From contig NZ_NCSY01000012.1 in assembly GCF_002156875.1 (NCBI RefSeq), positions 1-64,000 on the forward strand: a DNA stretch of 64,000 nucleotides, written 5' to 3'. Shown piece after piece: positions 42,774 to 54,340 of the stretch. How positions within the stretch are numbered: the stretch's first letter is position 1; each line of letters begins with the position of its first letter. Under the pieces are notes generated by a model. It had not been told where the DNA came from. It saw only the letters and a program-made list of their open reading frames with translations, and made no database searches. The DNA is from Bacillus sp. EAC. Its GTDB lineage: Bacteria > Bacillota > Bacilli > Bacillales > Bacillaceae_G. The position numbers and the translations under genes are program-made.

Positions 42774-44909
42774 ATGCTATCAATAAACGAGAATCAGATT
42801 AGACCAGTCATAATAATTAATATTGATCAATATACGGAAAATGATGAAATAGATTTATCCTATACAACTGAACCCTTTTTATTCTTAAGTAAGCAAAATC
42901 AAGTATTTGCCTATGTTCAAATAAATAATATTAATCAAGGAAATAAAGAAAAGAAAAATATACAATTGTCTAAATTAATAAGTAGTTCTCAATCGATAAA
43001 TAGTGTATGCCGTGTAAGTGGTCAAATTTCATTAACAGTTCTTTTTCAAATAATAGGCGAACCAATTTCAATTGTAGAAGAAAATGAAGGTAACCCTAGT
43101 GGTTATATACGTCGTGAAGATATTTTGGCGGAGCTGTTTAAACAAGAGAATAAAAGTGTAGATTTACTGAAAAGCATTTTAACCTCAATTCCTATGGGGA
43201 CTTTTGTAGTTGATAAAGATAGGAAAATAATTAATTGTAATGATGCTGGTTTAAAAATGATTAGGTCGACTTCAGAAAAAGTTATCAATACAAAGGCGGA
43301 AAATATTTTTAGTCGTGAACATATTGAAAATGTATTTACGACCGGAAAAACTATACTAAATCACCTTCAAATTAATGACGATATGGGGCTACTTGTAGAT
43401 TATAGTCCCATTTTTAGTTTCGAACAGGAAGTTGAGGGTGTAATTATTGTAGTGCAAGACCTTCCTATGGTAGAAGAAATGGCGTTAGAGATTGAATATA
43501 TTAAAGATCTAAACAAAGATTTGAACGCTATACTGTCTAGTATTTATGATGAGATTCTTGTAGTAAACAATAAAGGTGAGTTAATTCGATATAGTGAAAA
43601 TATAATCCCGGGGTTTTGGAATGTGGATTTAAAAGATTTAATTGGAAAAAGCATTTTAGAATTTGAAAATCAAGGGCTCTTTACACCGTCGGTTACAAAA
43701 TTAGTTTTGGAAAAAAAGAAAAAGGTATCAATTGTTCAAGAAACAATAAGTGGACGAAAGGTTCTTGCAGTAGGTAATCCAGTTTTTGATGAGAATATGG
43801 AAATCGAAAGGATTATCATAGCCTCTAGAGACATTACTGAAACATCGCGCCTTAAAACTGAGTTAAAGGAAATGAAGAAAAAATCTGAGCAATATAAAAA
43901 AGAACTAGACGACTTTAAGAGCAAGGATCGTTTTATAAAAAAATTAATTTATTGTAGTCCTAAAATGGAGCAAATAATTAATCAAGCAAAGAAGATTGCG
44001 GATTTTTCATCGACAGTCTTACTTCATGGCGAATCTGGAGTAGGAAAAGAAGTGATTGCACAAGCTATCCATCAGCTTGGAAATCGTTCTTCTAAGCCTT
44101 TTCTTAAACTTAACTGTGGAGCAATTCCAGAAAATCTTCTTGAAAGTGAGCTTTTTGGCTATATAAAAGGCGCATTTACAGGTGCAGATCAAAATAAAGA
44201 AGGATATTTTAAACAAGCAGATCAAGGAGTTTTATTTTTAGATGAAATAGGAGAAATGCCATTACATTTACAAGTTAAACTACTTAGAGTACTTCAAGAG
44301 CAAGAAGTGATTCCAATTGGAAGTACTAAGCCAATTAAAGTAAATGTACAAATTATTGCTGCTACAAATAAAAGATTAGAAAAAATGGTAGAAGAACGTA
44401 CGTTTAGGGAGGACCTATATTATAGATTAAATGTTATTCCTTTAAACATTCCACCATTAAGAGAAAGAATTGAGGACATCTCATTACTGGCCTTCCATTT
44501 CTTGCAACAACTTAATGATAAATACAATAAAAATTTCCATCTTACACCAGATGCGATTAATGTATTAGAGTTTTATTCTTGGCCGGGCAATGTCAGAGAG
44601 CTTCAAAATATTGTTGAAAGATTAGTAGTCACAGCTGAAGATCAAATAATTAATGCAGAAGATGTAAATCTGTTCCTACCAAATAGTTATGATTTTAATA
44701 AATCAAAACCGATAATCAGCAAGGTAATCCCACTTCAAGAAGCAATTGATCATGTTGAGGAACAGTTAATTCTACTTGCGATGAAACAATATAAAACAAC
44801 AACAAAGGCTGCGCAAGTGTTAGGAATTAGTCAGTCTTCAGTTAGCCGTAAATTTCAAAAAATAGCAAATGAGAAGAATTTAAACAGCGAATCTATCTCA
44901 TTTAATTAA
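42774..44909 (+). CDS. Sigma-54-dependent transcriptional activator (PAS-AAA+-Fis HTH)
   Basis: Bacterial enhancer-binding protein of 711 residues. The N-terminal 120 residues form a sensory segment, ending in a CBS-like GYIRREDIL. Two PAS domains follow (about 130-235 and 250-365), then a coiled coil rich in Lys/Glu. The AAA+ domain has Walker A GESGVGKE (about residue 419), the sigma-54 contact GAFTGA (about 466), and Walker B VLFLDEIGE. The Fis-type helix-turn-helix (TTKAAQVLGISQSSVSRKFQK) begins near 673. It is surrounded by four sigma-54 promoters, so it is the likely activator of the polyamine island; the ligand is unknown, with a polyamine or GABA compound plausible. GGGGGG precedes the ATG. 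Confidence 0.92.
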   Translation: MLSINENQIRPVIIINIDQYTENDEIDLSYTTEPFLFLSKQNQVFAYVQINNINQGNKEKKNIQLSKLISSSQSINSVCRVSGQISLTVLFQIIGEPISIVEENEGNPSGYIRREDILAELFKQENKSVDLLKSILTSIPMGTFVVDKDRKIINCNDAGLKMIRSTSEKVINTKAENIFSREHIENVFTTGKTILNHLQINDDMGLLVDYSPIFSFEQEVEGVIIVVQDLPMVEEMALEIEYIKDLNKDLNAILSSIYDEILVVNNKGELIRYSENIIPGFWNVDLKDLIGKSILEFENQGLFTPSVTKLVLEKKKKVSIVQETISGRKVLAVGNPVFDENMEIERIIIASRDITETSRLKTELKEMKKKSEQYKKELDDFKSKDRFIKKLIYCSPKMEQIINQAKKIADFSSTVLLHGESGVGKEVIAQAIHQLGNRSSKPFLKLNCGAIPENLLESELFGYIKGAFTGADQNKEGYFKQADQGVLFLDEIGEMPLHLQVKLLRVLQEQEVIPIGSTKPIKVNVQIIAATNKRLEKMVEERTFREDLYYRLNVIPLNIPPLRERIEDISLLAFHFLQQLNDKYNKNFHLTPDAINVLEFYSWPGNVRELQNIVERLVVTAEDQIINAEDVNLFLPNSYDFNKSKPIISKVIPLQEAIDHVEEQLILLAMKQYKTTTKAAQVLGISQSSVSRKFQKIANEKNLNSESISFN

Positions 44910-44950
44910 GGAAACACAAGTAGTGACTAGAATAGTAGTCAAAAAACATA

Positions 44951-44982
44951 AAAAAAAACGCACATTGCGCGTTTTTTTTTAT
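44951..44982. terminator. Bidirectional terminator after the activator gene
   Basis: AAAAAACGC pairs with GCGTTTTTT around a 7-base loop, with A and T tracts on each side. It ends the activator gene and, on the other strand, overlaps the stop of the small gene at 44979. Confidence 0.8.
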
Positions 44983-45122
44983 TTATCTAAATCCACTGCA
45001 TTTTTAACATTGTCTACAGCGCTCTTAAGTACTTCCGACATACTAACATGATCTTTTGAGATACCAACCGCCATAAATACAATGATTAGCCCAACCACTA
45101 CACATGTTCCGACTAGTAACAC
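44979..45122 (-). CDS. Small single-span membrane protein, 47 aa
   Basis: A short minus-strand gene with a very good ribosome site, AAAGGAGG, eight bases before a GTG start. The product reads LLVGTCVVVGLIIVFMAVG, one membrane helix, then ISKDHVSMSEVLKSAVDNVK and NAVDLDK, an amphipathic tail. No frameshift or stop interrupts it. I do not recognise the family. It is convergent with the activator gene and shares its terminator. The well-placed ribosome site and the helix-plus-tail layout argue that it is real. Confidence 0.7.
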   Translation of the reverse strand: MLLVGTCVVVGLIIVFMAVGISKDHVSMSEVLKSAVDNVKNAVDLDK

Positions 45123-45242
45123 GGTCCATTCCTCCTTTCATAGTTTTATAGCCTATGCTGTAAATTTTCTCAGTATGTCGGTTATTACATATTCAATAAA
45201 AAATCCTTGTTTTTATTTTATGAGTATCTTAGTTAATTTCCA

Positions 45243-45411
45243 CTTCAGGATGCGCACTTTCCGTGAGAGGGGAGCCTTCTTGGCCCACACGACGTGGGTC
45301 ATGCATGCGTTAAGACAGGACGTCGTGGTTTTAGCGTGCCTACCTCTTTGACGCCTTGCGTGAGTCTCACTATTTCACTAATCCCACAGGAATCTCGCAT
45401 CTTCCGTTCCA
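45243..45411 (-). repeat. GC-rich intergenic repeat, copy C (with nested 63-nt module)
   Basis: An inverted copy of the repeat at 35645-35835, with degenerate outer parts (CGGAAAGTGCGCATCCTGAAG at one end, GCGAGATTCCTGTGGGATT at the other) and a nearly identical nested module at 45281-45343. The open frames seen across it on the plus strand are not genes. Confidence 0.85.
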
Positions 45412-45624
45412 AACAACTTTTTCACCAACTGTTTGTATTTTTAAACAATCCTTGTTTAGAAATGATCCTAAAAATTTGATTATAAGAGAAAGATTTGTCC
45501 TTCATTGAGTGTATAAAAAAGGATTACTCCATTGATTATGCAAAAATTAATAGCTTTATGCAGTAATGCATAGAAATTTCAGATCTGATCTAACCGAAAC
45601 CTTATTAAGCTTGATTATTTAAAT
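45412..45624. promoter_or_regulatory. patD upstream region with TATGCA sites
   Basis: TATGCA occurs at 45537-45542 and again 20 bases later as part of a perfect dyad TATGCA-GTAA-TGCATA (45557-45572). The dyad lies 52 bases before the patD sigma-54 promoter. It resembles the dyads before glutamate dehydrogenase and is a candidate activator site. Confidence 0.35.
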
Positions 45625-45640
45625 TGGCATAGTTCTTGCA
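45625..45640 (+). promoter_or_regulatory. Sigma-54 promoter of patD-patA-gabT-gabD
   Basis: TGGCATAGTTCTTGCA has both sigma-54 elements at the right distance. It lies 40 bases before the patD ATG. Confidence 0.88.
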
Positions 45641-45680
45641 ATTTAAAAATTGTAAAGAAATTAAGGAGGGTTCATATACA

Positions 45681-48576
<2,896 letters not shown>

Positions 48577-48589
48577 TCAACGAAGTTTT

Positions 48590-48621
48590 AGCATGTCATT
48601 GCGTTATTAGCATGACATGCT
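48590..48621 (+). other. Hairpin between patA and gabT
   Basis: A perfect 9-bp dyad (AGCATGTCA / TGACATGCT) with a 14-base loop. Few Ts follow, so partial termination or mRNA processing is possible. No separate promoter is evident before gabT. Confidence 0.5.
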
Positions 48622-48678
48622 TTGATTATTATCCATATTTATAAGTTACTTATTTATTTTAGATAGGATGGTGTTCAC

Positions 48679-50049
48679 ATGGGGAATCGAAAATTTGTCA
48701 AACTCCAAACGTCAATTCCCGGGCCAAAATCAAAGGAGTTATTTGACCGGAGAAATAAAGTTGTACCAAAAGGTATTAGTAATAATAGTGAAGCCTTTGT
48801 AAAAAAAGCGAAAGGCGCACTAGTTGAAGATATTGATGGTAATACTTTTATTGATTTTGCTGGTGCGATTGGAACTCTGAATGTTGGTCATTCACATCCA
48901 AGAGTTGTAAGAGCACTCCAAGGTCAAGCAGGTGATTTTATTCATACAGGTTTTAACGTCATGATGTATGAATCGTATATTGAACTCGCAGAAAGACTTG
49001 CTGATATTTCACCAGGTAGCTTTGACAAACAAGTCGCTTTCTTTAACAGCGGTGCAGAAGCGGTTGAAAATGCAGTGAAAATTGCAAGAAAATATACAAA
49101 GCGTCAAGGAATCATTTCTTTTACTAGAGGGTTTCATGGTCGAACGTTAATGACCATGACGATGACAAGTAAAGTTAAACCTTATAAATATGGATTTGGT
49201 CCATTTGCTCCTGAGGTATATAAAGCGCCATATCCTTATGTTTACCGTCGTCCAGATCAAATGAATGAAAAAGAATACAGTAAATTTATCATTGATCAAT
49301 TTGAACAATTTCTTATTGCAGAGGTTGCTCCCGAAACGATCGCGGCAGTAGTAATGGAACCAATTCAAGGTGAAGGTGGCTTCATTGTACCTGATATTGA
49401 ATTTGTTAAAAAGGTAAGAGAAATCTGTACGAGATACGGAATTTTGTTTGTTGCAGATGAAATTCAAACTGGATTTGCTAGAACAGGTAAATACTTTGCA
49501 ATCGAACATTTTGGAGTTGAGCCTGATTTAATCACAATTTCAAAATCAATGGGTGCTGGAGTTCCAATTAGTGGAGTAATCGGAAGAAAAGTAATAATGG
49601 AAGCTTCTGATGTTGGAGAATTAGGTGGTACTTATTCTGGTAGCCCACTTGGATGTCGAGCTGCGTTAGCGGTGTTGGACATTATTGAAGATGAAGGTTT
49701 AAATGATCGAGCAGTTTTAATAGGGGAAAAAGTTAACGAAAAAATGCGCGAATGGGCAATTCAATTTGAACAAATTGGAGATATTCGTGGTTTGGGTGCA
49801 ATGTGTGCAATGGAAATTGTCACAAATAAAATGGATAAGACTCCAGATAAAATTACTGTTGGAAAAATTGTAAAAGAAGCAAACAATAGAGGGCTAATGC
49901 TATTAAGTGCAGGGATATTTGGGAATGTAATCCGTTTATTAATGCCCTTAACAATTACGGATGACCAGCTTGAAGAAGGTTTAGATATATTAAGAGAATC
50001 ATTTGAAGCAGTCTTGTTGCCAGAATATCAGTTGGAGGTTAACACATGA
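48679..50049 (+). CDS. gabT: 4-aminobutyrate aminotransferase
   Basis: Class III PLP aminotransferase, 456 residues, which converts GABA and 2-oxoglutarate to succinate semialdehyde and glutamate. The N-terminal SIPGPKSKELFDRRNKVVPKG, the FTRGFHGRTLMTMTMTSKVKPYKYGFGPF segment and FFNSGAEAVENAVKIAR are typical of GabT. The PLP lysine is Lys289 in ISKSMGAGVPISG. The ATG follows AGGATGG, and the end overlaps gabD by four bases. Confidence 0.94.
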   Translation: MGNRKFVKLQTSIPGPKSKELFDRRNKVVPKGISNNSEAFVKKAKGALVEDIDGNTFIDFAGAIGTLNVGHSHPRVVRALQGQAGDFIHTGFNVMMYESYIELAERLADISPGSFDKQVAFFNSGAEAVENAVKIARKYTKRQGIISFTRGFHGRTLMTMTMTSKVKPYKYGFGPFAPEVYKAPYPYVYRRPDQMNEKEYSKFIIDQFEQFLIAEVAPETIAAVVMEPIQGEGGFIVPDIEFVKKVREICTRYGILFVADEIQTGFARTGKYFAIEHFGVEPDLITISKSMGAGVPISGVIGRKVIMEASDVGELGGTYSGSPLGCRAALAVLDIIEDEGLNDRAVLIGEKVNEKMREWAIQFEQIGDIRGLGAMCAMEIVTNKMDKTPDKITVGKIVKEANNRGLMLLSAGIFGNVIRLLMPLTITDDQLEEGLDILRESFEAVLLPEYQLEVNT

Positions 50050-51503
50050 GTCAATTAAAAGAAAAATATGAAGTCTATCCTATGTATATTGATGGTACTT
50101 GGGTTGGAAATGATCATGAATATTTCACAAAAGTTACGAACCCAGCAACAGGAACGATTGTCGGTGCAATTCCAACTGGCGGCACTTATGAAGCGAAGCT
50201 AGCTGTAGATGCTGCGCATAAGGCTTTTAAAAAATGGTCAAAAAAGACAGCTGAAGAAAGATACCATCTTTTGATGAAATGGTATCGTTTGATTGATGAA
50301 AAAAAGGAAGAAATAGCTAGATTGATGACACTGGAGCAAGGAAAACCTCTGAAAGAAGCTCTTGGGGAGACTGTGTATGCAAACGGATTTATCTCATGGT
50401 ATGCAGAAGAAGGAAAGCGTATTTACGGAGAAACAATCCCTGCATCACAACCTAATAAGCGAATCCTCATTCGAAAAGAGCCTGTTGGAGTTGTAGCAGC
50501 AATTACACCTTGGAATTTCCCTGCAGCAATGATTACTCGAAAAGTAGCCCCTGCTCTTGCGGCTGGGTGTACTGCTGTAATTAAACCAGCGACACAAACA
50601 CCACTAACAGCACTAAAGTTAGCAGAACTTGCACATGAAGCAGGAATTCCAAAAGGAGTATTAAATATTGTTACTGGAAAATCATCAGAGATTGGTGAAG
50701 CATGGTTAAAAGATCCAAGGGTGACAAAAATCACTTTTACTGGATCAACTGAAGTTGGTAAAACGCTTATGAGGAACGCTGCAGAAAATGTGAAAAAAGT
50801 ATCTTTAGAGCTCGGTGGTAATGCACCCTTTATTGTAATGGATGATGCAGATTTGTCTAAAGCAGCGGTTGGTTTAGTTCAGTCAAAGTTCCGTAATGCA
50901 GGTCAAACTTGTATTTGTACGAATCGTATTTATGTACAGGAAAATGTGGCAGAAGAATTTACGCATTTATTTACAAAAGAACTAGAAAAATTAAAGGTTG
51001 GAAATGGCTTAGAAGAAGGAATTGATGTTGGCCCTTTAATTGACAATGCTGCTCTGGAAAAAGTAAAAACACTAGTAGATGATGCAACTAAAAATGGTGG
51101 GAAAGTAGTATATAGTGGGAATAAACCGGCTGAAGAAAATGGTTATTATTTTGCACCAACTATCTTAACTGGAATTACAGACGAAATGGACTGTATGAAG
51201 GAAGAAATATTTGGCCCACTGGCTCCAATCTCTACATTTAAAACGGAAGAAGAAGTAATTGAACGTGCTAATAATTCAGTCTATGGGCTAGCTGCTTATG
51301 TATATACAGAGAACTTAAGCCGTTCGTTCCGTATTACAGAGGCACTTGAATACGGCATTATTGGATTAAATGATGCGTTACCATCAGCAGTACAAGTTCC
51401 ATTCGGAGGTTACAAAGAGAGTGGACTTGGAAGAGAAGGTGGACACTACGGAATTGAAGAGTTTTTAGAGGTTAAATATATTTCAATTGGGTTAGATATT
51501 TAG
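50046..51503 (+). CDS. gabD: Succinate-semialdehyde dehydrogenase
   Basis: NAD(P)-dependent aldehyde dehydrogenase, 485 residues, which oxidises succinate semialdehyde to succinate and completes GABA breakdown. Catalytic Cys289 lies in NAGQTCICTNR and the glutamate in SLELGGNAPFIVM. EPVGVVAAITPWNFPAAMITRKVAPALAAGC and the C-terminal PFGGYKESGLGREGG are typical of GabD. The ATG overlaps the gabT stop with GGAGG upstream, so the two are coupled. Glutarate semialdehyde is a known side substrate of the family. Confidence 0.93.
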   Translation: MSQLKEKYEVYPMYIDGTWVGNDHEYFTKVTNPATGTIVGAIPTGGTYEAKLAVDAAHKAFKKWSKKTAEERYHLLMKWYRLIDEKKEEIARLMTLEQGKPLKEALGETVYANGFISWYAEEGKRIYGETIPASQPNKRILIRKEPVGVVAAITPWNFPAAMITRKVAPALAAGCTAVIKPATQTPLTALKLAELAHEAGIPKGVLNIVTGKSSEIGEAWLKDPRVTKITFTGSTEVGKTLMRNAAENVKKVSLELGGNAPFIVMDDADLSKAAVGLVQSKFRNAGQTCICTNRIYVQENVAEEFTHLFTKELEKLKVGNGLEEGIDVGPLIDNAALEKVKTLVDDATKNGGKVVYSGNKPAEENGYYFAPTILTGITDEMDCMKEEIFGPLAPISTFKTEEEVIERANNSVYGLAAYVYTENLSRSFRITEALEYGIIGLNDALPSAVQVPFGGYKESGLGREGGHYGIEEFLEVKYISIGLDI

Positions 51504-51600
51504 TTATGTCCTAGTTTTAATTGAAAGTATATAAAGTAACTACACTAAAAGATCGTTATTTTTAAAAAGGTTTTGTTATAGCAAACTTTAAACAAAGAAC
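51504..51600. other. Spacer after gabD
   Basis: No clear terminator is seen between the gabD stop and the repeat; the repeat itself may fold and end transcription. Confidence 0.35.
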
Positions 51601-51736
51601 ATGATTGGAGCGGAAGGTGCGAGACTCCTGTGGGGGTAGCGGGAAGGTGAGACCCCGCAGGCGCGTTTGCTGAGGAGGCTCACCGCCCGCCCCACGGAAA
51701 GCGAGCATCCTGGAGTGGAAATCTACAAAACTCCAT
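51601..51736 (+). repeat. GC-rich intergenic repeat, copy B (basic form)
   Basis: The short form of the repeat: ATGATTGGAGCGGAAGGTGC, GAGACTCCTGTGGGGGTAGC, then GAGACCCCGCAGGCGCG-TTTGC-TGAGGAGGCTCACC, then CCGCCCGCCCCACGGAAAGC and GAGCATCCTGGAGTGGAAA. Copies A and C carry the nested module where this copy has only the TTTGC region. The GC content stands out from its AT-rich surroundings. Confidence 0.88.
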
Positions 51737-51846
51737 GTCTAATGGTCCTAATAAAGTTTGTGTGTAAGCCAGTTAAGCTAATCAATTCTACTACAGTGAT
51801 TGATAGTTTTGCTGGCTTATTAAATAGATTGATAGAGGTGATTTAA

Positions 51847-53031
51847 TTGCCGGGAGCATTACATGGAATAAAAATTATTGATTTAACGAGAGTGCTGGCC
51901 GGTCCCTTTTGTACGATGATTCTCGGGGATTTAGGGGCTGAGGTAATAAAAATAGAAAGTACAAGTTATGGTGATGAAACAAGAGGATGGGGTCCACCTT
52001 TTAATGACGGTGAAAGCGCTTATTATTTATGTGCAAATCGAAATAAACAGGGAATCACATTGAACTTAAAAAGCGAGATAGGTAAGGAAATATTAAAAAA
52101 GCTACTTTTAGATGCAGATGTAGTCGTTCAAAACTTCAAACCAGGAACATTGGAGAGATTAGGTTTCGGCTATGAAGACCTAAAAAAGATAAAAGATGAT
52201 ATCATTCTAGCATCAATAAGTGGGTTTGGTAGTCAGGGTCCTAATTCAAATCTACCAGGATACGATTATATTATTCAAGCTATGTCAGGTTTAATGAGCA
52301 TTACTGGTGAAAAAGATTCACAGCCAACAAAGGTAGGAGTAGCAATATCTGACGTGTTAACGGGGTTATTTACTTGTATTGGAATACTTGCTTCAATTCA
52401 GCATCGGAACCGAACAGGAGAAGGGCAGGAAATTGATATTTCTTTATTTGACTCCCAGCTAGCTGCTCTAGTAAATGTAGCTAGTAATTATTTATGCAGT
52501 GAAATTGTTCCTGAGCGAATGGGAAATTACCATCCAAATATCGTTCCATATCAAGTTTTTTCTGCAAGTGATGGGGATATGGTTATTGCAGTTGGAAATG
52601 ATGAGCAGTTTAACCGGTTTGCTTCACTTCTAGAAGAACCAATTTTATTAGAAGAGACATTCAAATCAAACACTGGACGATTGCAACATAAAGGACAAAT
52701 TGAAAAGTTAATTGCCAATAAAGTTATGACAAAAAGTAAAAATGAATGGAAAGTACTTTTAGACAATAACGGTATACCGAATGGTCCTATCTATAATGTG
52801 AGTGAAGCTCTTGAGTCTGAACAAGCTAAATCTAGAAATATGGTAATTGACGTAAATCATCCAGCTATAAAAAATCTTAGACTAGTTGGATCACCATTAA
52901 AATTATCTAAGACTCCAGTTAAGGTATTAAGGCATCCACCATTGCATGGTGAACATACTGAAGAGGTAATAAGTAAACTAGGATATTCCAAATCCGAGAT
53001 AGATGAGATGAAATTAAACAAATCAATTTGA
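51847..53031 (+). CDS. CaiB/BaiF family CoA-transferase
   Basis: Type III CoA-transferase, 394 residues. The N-terminal GIKIIDLTRVLAGPFCTMILGDLGAEVIKIE and NRNKQGITLNLKS are hallmarks. Asp169 in AISDVLTGL aligns with the catalytic aspartate that takes up CoA in formyl-CoA transferase. The gene starts with TTG at 51847, eight bases or so after GAGGTG. It is followed after 13 bases by an acyl-CoA dehydrogenase gene. The pairing suggests activation of a dicarboxylic acid, glutarate being plausible after the neighbouring polyamine genes, but the acid cannot be read from sequence. Confidence 0.88.
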   Translation: MPGALHGIKIIDLTRVLAGPFCTMILGDLGAEVIKIESTSYGDETRGWGPPFNDGESAYYLCANRNKQGITLNLKSEIGKEILKKLLLDADVVVQNFKPGTLERLGFGYEDLKKIKDDIILASISGFGSQGPNSNLPGYDYIIQAMSGLMSITGEKDSQPTKVGVAISDVLTGLFTCIGILASIQHRNRTGEGQEIDISLFDSQLAALVNVASNYLCSEIVPERMGNYHPNIVPYQVFSASDGDMVIAVGNDEQFNRFASLLEEPILLEETFKSNTGRLQHKGQIEKLIANKVMTKSKNEWKVLLDNNGIPNGPIYNVSEALESEQAKSRNMVIDVNHPAIKNLRLVGSPLKLSKTPVKVLRHPPLHGEHTEEVISKLGYSKSEIDEMKLNKSI

Positions 53032-53044
53032 GGAGGAATTAAAA

Positions 53045-54262
53045 ATGGACTTTTCATTAACAGAAGAACAAATTAGTGTAAGAAAGGTAGTTAGAGCATT
53101 TGTTGATCGTGAAATTATTCCTTTCATTAGGGAATGGGATGAAAAAGGACATTTTGAATCGAATATTTTAAAGAGACTTGCTGATTTACAATTGATGGGT
53201 GTATGCATTCCTGAACAATATGGTGGAGTCGGGATGGACTATAATACATTAGCAATTGTATGTGAGGAATTAGAGAGAGGAGATACAGCCTTCAGAACTG
53301 CCGTCTCTGTTCATACGGGTTTAAATAGTATGACATTGCTACAATGGGGAAATGAAGATCAAAAGAAAAACTATCTTACTCCTCAAGCGCAAGGGAAGAA
53401 AATTGGTGCATTTGGATTAACAGAGCCAAACGCTGGTTCGGATGTCGTTGCAATGACAACAACGGCTGTAAAAGAAGGGGACTACTACATATTAAATGGA
53501 TCTAAAACATGGATCTCGTTATGTGATGTGGCAGACCATTTTTTGATTTTTGCTAAAACAAACCATGTCGAAAAGCATCACGGAATATCTTGCTTCATTG
53601 TAGAAAGAAATTTTGAAGGGGTTTCTACTAAGGCAATTAAAGGGAAAATGGGAATTAGAGCAGGAAACACAGGAGAAGTATTTTTAGAGGATGTAAAAGT
53701 ACCTGTTGCGAACTTGTTAGGTTATGAGGGAGAAGGATTTAAAATAGCAATGTCGGCACTTGATAACGGAAGATTTACGGTAGCAGCCGGTGCTTGTGGA
53801 TTAATTCAAGCGTCTCTTGAAGCAAGTGTGAAATATTGTCATGAACGAAAAACATTTGGAAAAGAAATTGGGAAACACCAACTTGTTCAACAAATGATAG
53901 CTAAAATGTCATCAAATCTTGAAATTTCAAGATTATTAGTCCATAAAGCTGGATGGCTAAAAAATAATGGGAAACGAAATACTAGAGAAACATCATTGGC
54001 AAAATGGATTTCTTGTAATGCCGCTAATGAAGCTGCAAATGATGCGGTTCAAATTCATGGTGCATATGGATTTTCTAACGAGTTTCCGGTCGAGAGATAC
54101 TTAAGAAACTCAAAAGCACCAGTTATTTATGAGGGAACACGTGAAATTCATACAATTATGCAGGCAGAATATGACCTTGGTTACAGGGAAGACAAAGTTT
54201 TAAGAAAAATGCTGCCAGCTTGGCCATTTGAAGAAGCTAATGTAGAAACTGTGAAATCTTAA
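53045..54262 (+). CDS. Acyl-CoA dehydrogenase, glutaryl-CoA dehydrogenase-like
   Basis: FAD-dependent acyl-CoA dehydrogenase, 405 residues. FGLTEPNAGSDVVAMTT binds FAD/substrate, the C-terminal IYEGTREIHTIMQAEY contains catalytic Glu363, and FSNEFPVERYLRNSKA is typical. Arg84 in ELERGDTAFRTAVSV falls where glutaryl-CoA dehydrogenases have an arginine for the free carboxylate and simple fatty acyl-CoA dehydrogenases do not, from memory of the human enzyme. With the CoA-transferase upstream this supports a dicarboxylyl-CoA substrate. AGGAGGAAT precedes the ATG. Confidence 0.85.
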   Translation: MDFSLTEEQISVRKVVRAFVDREIIPFIREWDEKGHFESNILKRLADLQLMGVCIPEQYGGVGMDYNTLAIVCEELERGDTAFRTAVSVHTGLNSMTLLQWGNEDQKKNYLTPQAQGKKIGAFGLTEPNAGSDVVAMTTTAVKEGDYYILNGSKTWISLCDVADHFLIFAKTNHVEKHHGISCFIVERNFEGVSTKAIKGKMGIRAGNTGEVFLEDVKVPVANLLGYEGEGFKIAMSALDNGRFTVAAGACGLIQASLEASVKYCHERKTFGKEIGKHQLVQQMIAKMSSNLEISRLLVHKAGWLKNNGKRNTRETSLAKWISCNAANEAANDAVQIHGAYGFSNEFPVERYLRNSKAPVIYEGTREIHTIMQAEYDLGYREDKVLRKMLPAWPFEEANVETVKS

Positions 54263-54310
54263 CCGCTAAGAAGCTGTTTCTGAATAGAACTAAAAAAATA
54301 GTAGTTTATA

Positions 54311-54340
54311 AGGACATGGAGATCTCTCTATGTCTTTTTT
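54311..54340 (+). terminator. Terminator after acyl-CoA dehydrogenase gene
   Basis: AGGACATGGAGA pairs with TCTCTATGTCTT (one mismatch) and runs into Ts; it lies 50 bases after the stop codon. Confidence 0.8.

Noticed and set aside
45082-45479. Two plus-strand open frames (89 and 61 codons)
   Set aside because: They run antisense to the 47-residue gene and across the GC-rich repeat; the frames come from the repeat, not from a protein.
51601-51736. GC-rich block read as a tRNA or rRNA fragment
   Set aside because: It has no tRNA arms and recurs in two other intergenic places; it is a repeat.
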